Shown here: positions 5,182 to 9,234 of the stretch, piece by piece
Position numbering within the stretch: position 1 is the first letter of the stretch
Layout of the letters: each line of letters begins with the position of its first letter
Program-made: the position numbers and the translations under genes
The notes under the pieces: generated by a model
The model's database searches: none
What the model saw: only the letters and a program-made list of their open reading frames with translations
What the model was told of the DNA's origin: nothing
Origin: Chloroflexota bacterium
Lineage (GTDB): Bacteria; Chloroflexota; Dormibacteria; CF-121
Assembly (NCBI GenBank): GCA_005889395.1
Contig: VBFX01000027.1
Span: forward strand, 1-9,234
Length of the DNA: 9,234 nt
Reading direction: 5' to 3'

Positions 5182-6363
5182 ACGGACATCCTGTTCGTGA
5201 CGCCCTGGTTCCCGTATCCCGCCACCAACGGGGCGCGGGTCCGGTCATCCAAGCTGCTGGCCGGGCTGGCAGCCGCCGGCCATCGCTGCCATCTCTTCGC
5301 CTTCGAGCCGCCCGCGGGGCAAGGGCCATACCCGGATCTGGCCAGCGTGGCCTTCACCTCGTCCTGGTCATCGCGCTGGCCCGGGCGGTTGAGGTCGACG
5401 CTGGCGTTGCTCGCCAGGAGTCCGCGCTACTTCCGGCTGATTTACCAAGAGTCCCTGCTCGAAGAGATCCGGCGCGTCGCGCAGGACCGGCGGGTCGATG
5501 TGGTGATCGCGTACGAGCTGGCCGCCGGCGATTACGTCTCGCGGCTCGATGATGGCCGCTTCGTCAAGATCCTGGATGGCTGCGAACCCTTTGCCTTCCA
5601 GTCACCGGTGGACACGATTCGCAGCCAGGCCCGCATCTGGAAGTTCAAACACTTTCTGCGGCAGATGCTGAACCGCGTCGACGCCTACGTCGCGGTGTCC
5701 GATGCCGAATTGCGGTGGATCCGGGAGGAGGTGGGGCCGCAGCGCGCGTGGGGATGCACGGTGCCGAACGGCGCCGAGATCTCCGCCCCGTTCGAGGGCC
5801 CCGCCGATCGGTCGCGGGTCATCTACACCGGATCGCTCACCTACCGCGCCAACCTGGAGACCGTCGATTACTTCCTGGCGCAGATCTGGCCGTCGATCCT
5901 CAAGGGGCAGCCGGGCGCACGCTTCGTGAACACCGGCCAGGCGCCGGATCCGCAGACGGTGCGACGGCTGCAGGCGGTGCCCGGTGTGTCGCTGGCGGGA
6001 CTGGTCTCCGATTACGAACGCTTCGTCAGCTCGAGCGGCGTGCTCGCCGTCCCCCTGTTGCGCGGCGGTGGCACCCGCATCAAGGTGCTGGAGGCATTTG
6101 CCCTCGGCTGTCCCGTGGTGGCGACCTCCAAAGCGGTCGAAGGCCTCAACGTCTGCGCGGGTACAGACGTCCTGGTCGCGGACACGCCGGCCGCCTTCGC
6201 CGCCGCGGTCCTTTCGGTGATGACGGATGATCGGCTTCGCCGCCGCCTGATCGACAACGCCCGCCTGACGGCGGCGCGCTACAGCTGGACATCCGCGCAG
6301 CAGACGTTTGTGGAGGCGGTCGGCCGTTGCGTCGAGCAACGCGCCTTTCTGCAACCCGCATGA
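5182..6363 (+). CDS. Glycosyltransferase family 4 (GT-B fold)
   Basis: A cytoplasmic or membrane-associated retaining glycosyltransferase of 393 residues, counted from 5182. It opens with DILFVTPWFPYPATNG, the first strand and Gly-rich loop typical of GT4 enzymes. VPNGAE (194-199) marks the hinge and YTGSLTYRANLETV (215-228) opens the donor-binding domain. GGGTRIKVLEAFALGCPVVAT spans 295-315, with Glu304 in the nucleotide-sugar-binding loop. It would transfer a hexose from an NDP-sugar onto the lipid-linked repeat unit. The start is uncertain: the frame has no ATG nearby. ACG 5182 sits behind GAGG exactly where family members have Met. TTG 5134 would add 16 residues and overlap the epimerase by 38 bases without a clear ribosome binding site. 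GTG 5197 would remove most of the first strand. The stop overlaps the next start (ATGA). GT4 membership is firm; donor and acceptor are unknown. Confidence 0.88.
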   Translation, partial: TDILFVTPWFPYPATNGARVRSSKLLAGLAAAGHRCHLFAFEPPAGQGPYPDLASVAFTSSWSSRWPGRLRSTLALLARSPRYFRLIYQESLLEEIRRVAQDRRVDVVIAYELAAGDYVSRLDDGRFVKILDGCEPFAFQSPVDTIRSQARIWKFKHFLRQMLNRVDAYVAVSDAELRWIREEVGPQRAWGCTVPNGAEISAPFEGPADRSRVIYTGSLTYRANLETVDYFLAQIWPSILKGQPGARFVNTGQAPDPQTVRRLQAVPGVSLAGLVSDYERFVSSSGVLAVPLLRGGGTRIKVLEAFALGCPVVATSKAVEGLNVCAGTDVLVADTPAAFAAAVLSVMTDDRLRRRLIDNARLTAARYSWTSAQQTFVEAVGRCVEQRAFLQPA

Positions 6364-7229
6364 GCCTGGCGATCTGCATCGTCAACTGGAACACGCGCGA
6401 CCTGCTGATCGATGGCGTGCGCCATCTGTTCGAGGAAGACCCGTCGCGCAGCGTATGGGTGCTCGACAACGGGTCCACCGACGGCAGTGCCGCGCGGCTT
6501 GCGGAGGTCTATCCCCAGGTGCACCTGGTGGAGAGCTCCGAAAATCGCGGCTTCGCCGCCGGCGTCAACCAGCTGCTGGAGCAGTGCCCCGCCGATTACC
6601 TGCTCGTCCTCAACACCGATGCCCGGCCAGAGCCGGGCGCGATCACGACGCTGCACGACTACATGGCCGGCCATCTCTGGGTGGCGGCCGCGGGACCCCG
6701 CCTGGTCGACGCGCAGGGGCGGTGGCTCGGCTGCCACGACCGGTTTCCGACCGTCGGCCAGGAGCTGGCCAACGTGCTCGGCTTGCGCCGCTCCCGTGCG
6801 CACGACGGCGTGCGCTCGAAAGTCGATTGGATCGAAGGCGCCGGCATGATGCTGTCCGGTCTGGCGGTTCGTGAGGTCGGCCTGCTCGACACCGGCTACT
6901 TCATGTACAACGAGGAGGTCGACTGGTGCCAGCGCGCTCGGACGCTGGGCTGGCAGATCGCCTGCCTGCCGGACGCCCGGGTGGTCCACTACGTCGGCAA
7001 GAGCGGCAGCATCCGGCGCCGCGCGCAGCTGTGCAGCAGCAAGATCCGCTATCAGCGCCTGCACGGCTCGCGGCTGGGCGCCGCCGCGCTGGCGGCCACC
7101 CTCGTCCTCCTCAATGCCGGGCTCTGGCTGGCGTACTCGATCCGGGCCGGCTGGCGCGCCGACCGCACCCGCTCCCACGCCTACGCCGTCGCCGTCTGCG
7201 CCCGGCAGCTGACCGGGCAGTGGCTATGA
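6360..7229 (+). CDS. Glycosyltransferase family 2, rhamnosyltransferase-like
   Basis: A 289-residue inverting GT-A glycosyltransferase. Motifs in order: VNWN (8-11), LDNGSTDGS (35-43) for nucleotide binding, ENRGFAAGVN (61-70), LNTDARP (84-90) with Asp87 as the DxD-type metal ligand, EGAGMML (159-165), and EEVDWCQRA (185-193) with the general base region, followed by His210. This set is characteristic of WbbL-like enzymes, often rhamnosyltransferases of cell-wall and O-antigen assembly. The C-terminal part has a hydrophobic stretch (about 239-261) that probably contacts the membrane. ATG 6360 overlaps the previous stop by 4 bases with no separate ribosome binding site, so translation is probably coupled; an extension back to 6327 would overlap more and precede the conserved first strand. 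The sugar specificity is inferred from family resemblance only. Confidence 0.9.
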   Translation: MSLAICIVNWNTRDLLIDGVRHLFEEDPSRSVWVLDNGSTDGSAARLAEVYPQVHLVESSENRGFAAGVNQLLEQCPADYLLVLNTDARPEPGAITTLHDYMAGHLWVAAAGPRLVDAQGRWLGCHDRFPTVGQELANVLGLRRSRAHDGVRSKVDWIEGAGMMLSGLAVREVGLLDTGYFMYNEEVDWCQRARTLGWQIACLPDARVVHYVGKSGSIRRRAQLCSSKIRYQRLHGSRLGAAALAATLVLLNAGLWLAYSIRAGWRADRTRSHAYAVAVCARQLTGQWL

Positions 7230-8677
7230 GCGAGGCGACGCTCGCCGCGCCCAGCCCGGCCGCGGCCGAACCGGCACGCCCATCGGGCAACCTCGCGCTC
7301 TCGATTGGGTCCGGCTACCTCGTCCAGATTCTGTCGCAGGCCACCACCCTGATCACGCGCGTCGCCCTGGCTCGCATCATCGCCCCCACCGAGTGGGGCG
7401 TCTTCGGCGAGGCGGTCGTCATCGTGGGCGTCGTCGACACCCTGCGCGAGCTCAACCTCACGCAGTGGGCGACCAGCGGCCGGACGCAACGCCACTGGCG
7501 CGACCTGCCCGGCGCGATCTTCGCCACCACCGTCGTCTTGCTGCTGGGCCTGCTGGCCTCGATGCCGTTGCTGACTCGCCTGTCACCGCAGTTGCCGCTC
7601 ACCACCGCCATCCTGGCGCTGACCCTGATCCCCCGCACCTGGACGCTGGGGGCCGAGGCCGAGCTCAACAGCCGGCAGCGGCTCTTCCGGCTGGTGGCGC
7701 CGCAGGGACTCGGCGCGCTCGCCTTCGTGCTGACGGCGATCGTCATCTCGGCCCACTTCAAGACGGCCTGGGCCTTGAGCGTGGCCTCCGTGATGCAGGT
7801 CTCGCTCTACGCCGCCTTCCTGCTCTGGCGCAGCCGCCACGAAGTCTTCCTCCGGCCGCGGCTCAGCCGGGCCTGGCGTTCGCTGGTCTCCGCCCAGGAC
7901 TTCGTCTGGCTGGCACTGGCCGGCGTGCTGCTCACCCAGGTGGACGGCCTCCTGGTCGGCTCGGTGGCGGGCGCCACCGCCGCCGGCTTCTACATCATGG
8001 CCAGCTGGTTGACCTCGCGGCTACCGTTCCTGGTCGAGATCCCACTGCTCCGCGTGATGCTGCCGGTGTTCGCTGCCAAGCGCGGCGACCGGGACGCGCT
8101 CGGCTCGATTTTCAAGCGCACCGCGATGTCGATCAACTACCTGGAGGCCGCCTGGTGCTTCCTCCTGATGTTCAACGCCAGCTTTGTCGTCCAGCAACTC
8201 TTTGGCGATCGCTGGACGGCCTCCATCCCCTTCGTCATCCTGACCGCGGTCTATCCGCTGCTCTCGCCGCTGGGCACGGTCGGCTGGGAAGTGCTGCGCA
8301 TGACCGGGCGCACCCGCCTGGTGCTCTGGAACCTGATCGCCAACTCGATCGCCTTCGTCGTGATCGGCGTCAGCCTCGGCCTGCGCATCGGCGTGGTCGG
8401 GGTCGTGATCGGCTACTACGTCGCCACCCTGATCAACAGCCTGGTCATCTTCGCGCTCCCGTCGCAGATCGGCTGGCCGATCGTCCGCCAGGTGCTGCGC
8501 GAGGTCGGGCTGCTCTACGCCGCCTGCGCCGTCCCTTTGATCCTCGTCGGCTTCATGCCCATCCCTCCGATTGCCCGCTTCGCAACCGACCTGGTGCTCA
8601 TGGCGGTCATCGTGCTGATCGGGATGCGGCCCTTGTTGCCCTTCGTCCGGAGCACGCTCGCGGGGCGCGGCGCGTGA
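7226..8677 (+). CDS. Wzx-like polysaccharide flippase (MOP/MviN superfamily)
   Basis: A 483-residue multi-pass membrane protein with about 12-14 hydrophobic segments, the usual size of Wzx/RfbX-type translocases. After a Pro/Ala-rich cytoplasmic N-terminus of about 20 residues, it reads ITRVALARIIAPTEWGVFGEA, the signature of this family (arginine-bearing first helix, then a Pro-x-x-Trp/Tyr-Gly loop). The mid-protein helix VDGLLVGSVAGATAAGFYIMA matches the family's second-half repeat. It would flip undecaprenyl-linked oligosaccharide from the cytoplasmic to the outer face of the membrane. Its place between glycosyltransferases supports this. ATG 7226 overlaps the previous stop (ATGA); the same frame is open back to 6926, but that part is a shadow of the GT2 gene. 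The stop overlaps the next gene (GTGA). A lipopolysaccharide-type or other isoprenoid-linked substrate cannot be told apart from sequence. Confidence 0.9.
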   Translation: MSEATLAAPSPAAAEPARPSGNLALSIGSGYLVQILSQATTLITRVALARIIAPTEWGVFGEAVVIVGVVDTLRELNLTQWATSGRTQRHWRDLPGAIFATTVVLLLGLLASMPLLTRLSPQLPLTTAILALTLIPRTWTLGAEAELNSRQRLFRLVAPQGLGALAFVLTAIVISAHFKTAWALSVASVMQVSLYAAFLLWRSRHEVFLRPRLSRAWRSLVSAQDFVWLALAGVLLTQVDGLLVGSVAGATAAGFYIMASWLTSRLPFLVEIPLLRVMLPVFAAKRGDRDALGSIFKRTAMSINYLEAAWCFLLMFNASFVVQQLFGDRWTASIPFVILTAVYPLLSPLGTVGWEVLRMTGRTRLVLWNLIANSIAFVVIGVSLGLRIGVVGVVIGYYVATLINSLVIFALPSQIGWPIVRQVLREVGLLYAACAVPLILVGFMPIPPIARFATDLVLMAVIVLIGMRPLLPFVRSTLAGRGA

Positions 8678-9234
8678 ACCGCCCCATGGTCACCGTCTGC
8701 ATCCCCGTCTACAACGGCCGCGCGTTCCTCGAGCGCTGCCTGCAGGCGATCGTCAAGCAGACGTACCGCAACCTCGACATCCTGGTGGTCGACAACCAGT
8801 CGACCGACGACTCCGCCGCCCTGCTGGCCGCCTGGGCCGAGCGGGATCCCCGCATCCGGATCGTGACCAACGACGCCAACATCGGCCTGGTGCCCAATCG
8901 AAACCGGTGCATCGAGCTGGCCCGGGGCGAGTGGATCAAGTTCATGGACGTCGACGACGTGCTCGCCCCGACCGCGATCGAGCGGCTGCTCGAGGCGTCG
9001 CGCGGCGAGTACCGCATGGCGATCTGTCGCCGCCTCTTCTTCTACGAGGGCGTCGGCGAGGCCCAGCAGGCGCTGATGGAACGCGAGGTGCGCCGCTACG
9101 AGGTCCGCGAGCTCCTGCCGGGCCGCACCTACATCACGCCCGACGAGGTCGCGCGGCTCGCCCTCGAGTACCGGGGCCGAAACTTCGTCGGCGAGCCGAC
9201 CGCGGTGATGATGCACCGCTCCGTCTTCGACGAG
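8674..9234 (+). CDS. Glycosyltransferase family 2, 3'-truncated by the window end
   Basis: An open frame of 187 codons that continues past the window. The translation begins MNRPMVTVCIPVYNG, with VVDNQSTDDS (38-47) for nucleotide binding, NDANIGL (66-72), and KFMDVDDVL (89-97) with Asp92/Asp94/Asp95 as the DxD metal site. The segment GEPTAVMMHRSVFDE near the edge is the usual acceptor-side region of GT2 enzymes. It is an inverting transferase acting on an NDP-sugar, of a different GT2 subgroup from the gene at 6360 (PVYNG rather than VNWN opening, DVDD rather than NTDA). GTG 8674 overlaps the flippase stop by 4 bases. ATG 8686 is an alternative start that would drop four residues. Specificity is unknown. 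Confidence 0.9.
   Translation, partial: MNRPMVTVCIPVYNGRAFLERCLQAIVKQTYRNLDILVVDNQSTDDSAALLAAWAERDPRIRIVTNDANIGLVPNRNRCIELARGEWIKFMDVDDVLAPTAIERLLEASRGEYRMAICRRLFFYEGVGEAQQALMEREVRRYEVRELLPGRTYITPDEVARLALEYRGRNFVGEPTAVMMHRSVFDE

Noticed and set aside
4149..5357. Long open frame on the minus strand (402 codons) opposite the epimerase
   Set aside because: Its translation is a Val/Asp/Glu/Arg-rich string with no motifs, as expected antisense to a GC-rich gene, and the plus strand carries a clear epimerase with all catalytic motifs.
5602..6354. Minus-strand open frame of 250 codons opposite the GT4 gene
   Set aside because: No motif and biased composition; the plus strand encodes GT4 motifs throughout.
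6926..7225. N-terminal extension of the flippase frame
   Set aside because: It overlaps the GT2 gene entirely, is Arg/Pro-rich, and the ATG at 7226 with its ATGA overlap gives a normal flippase N-terminus.
1..9234. tRNA or rRNA genes, CRISPR arrays, insertion sequences, riboswitches
   Set aside because: I saw no direct-repeat/spacer array, transposase motif, inverted terminal repeats or RNA-gene pattern; nearly all bases are coding.

Overview
This is a 9.2 kb window from a high-GC bacterium (roughly two-thirds G+C by eye). Every gene reads on the + strand and the longest non-coding gap between genes is 25 bases. Three things point to a GC-rich, probably monoderm lineage such as Actinomycetota, Chloroflexota or one of their uncultured soil relatives: GTG starts behind strong AGGAGG-type ribosome binding sites, Ser/Thr-rich Ig-type surface proteins, and an LAxTG-type C-terminal sorting signal. 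The lineage is inferred; no ribosomal or marker gene is present.

Layout. (1) 39-2093 and 2119-4140 are two tandem paralogues. Each has a secreted TIM-barrel domain that looks like a clan GH-A glycoside hydrolase, followed by two Ig-like repeats carrying paired cysteines. The N-terminal catalytic-like domains are about 70% identical by eye, but the ends differ. The first protein has a type I signal peptide and a compact 120-residue C-terminal module. The second has a lipobox, a Thr/Ser stalk, an LAVTG motif, a transmembrane helix and an Arg-rich tail. (2) 4137-5171 encodes an extended-SDR nucleotide-sugar epimerase of the GalE kind. (3) 5182-6363, 6360-7229 and 8674-end encode three glycosyltransferases (one GT4, two GT2), and 7226-8677 encodes a Wzx-like lipid-linked-oligosaccharide flippase. 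The last gene runs off the window.

How the genes fit together. The epimerase would supply a nucleotide sugar. The GT4 and GT2 enzymes would assemble a repeat unit on a lipid carrier at the inner face of the membrane. The flippase would move it outward. The two exported hydrolase-like proteins could then trim, modify or hold the polymer at the surface. Four of the gene junctions are 4-base ATGA/GTGA overlaps, so the set is very likely one translationally coupled operon. No polymerase, chain-length regulator, sortase or initiating sugar-phosphate transferase lies in the window.

Most interesting points: an out-of-frame remnant of a third Ig repeat inside the second surface protein, bracketed by two compensating frame changes; the swap of C-terminal fates between the two paralogues; three length changes in likely active-site loops of otherwise near-identical hydrolase domains; and an apparent ACG in place of the expected ATG start of the GT4 gene.
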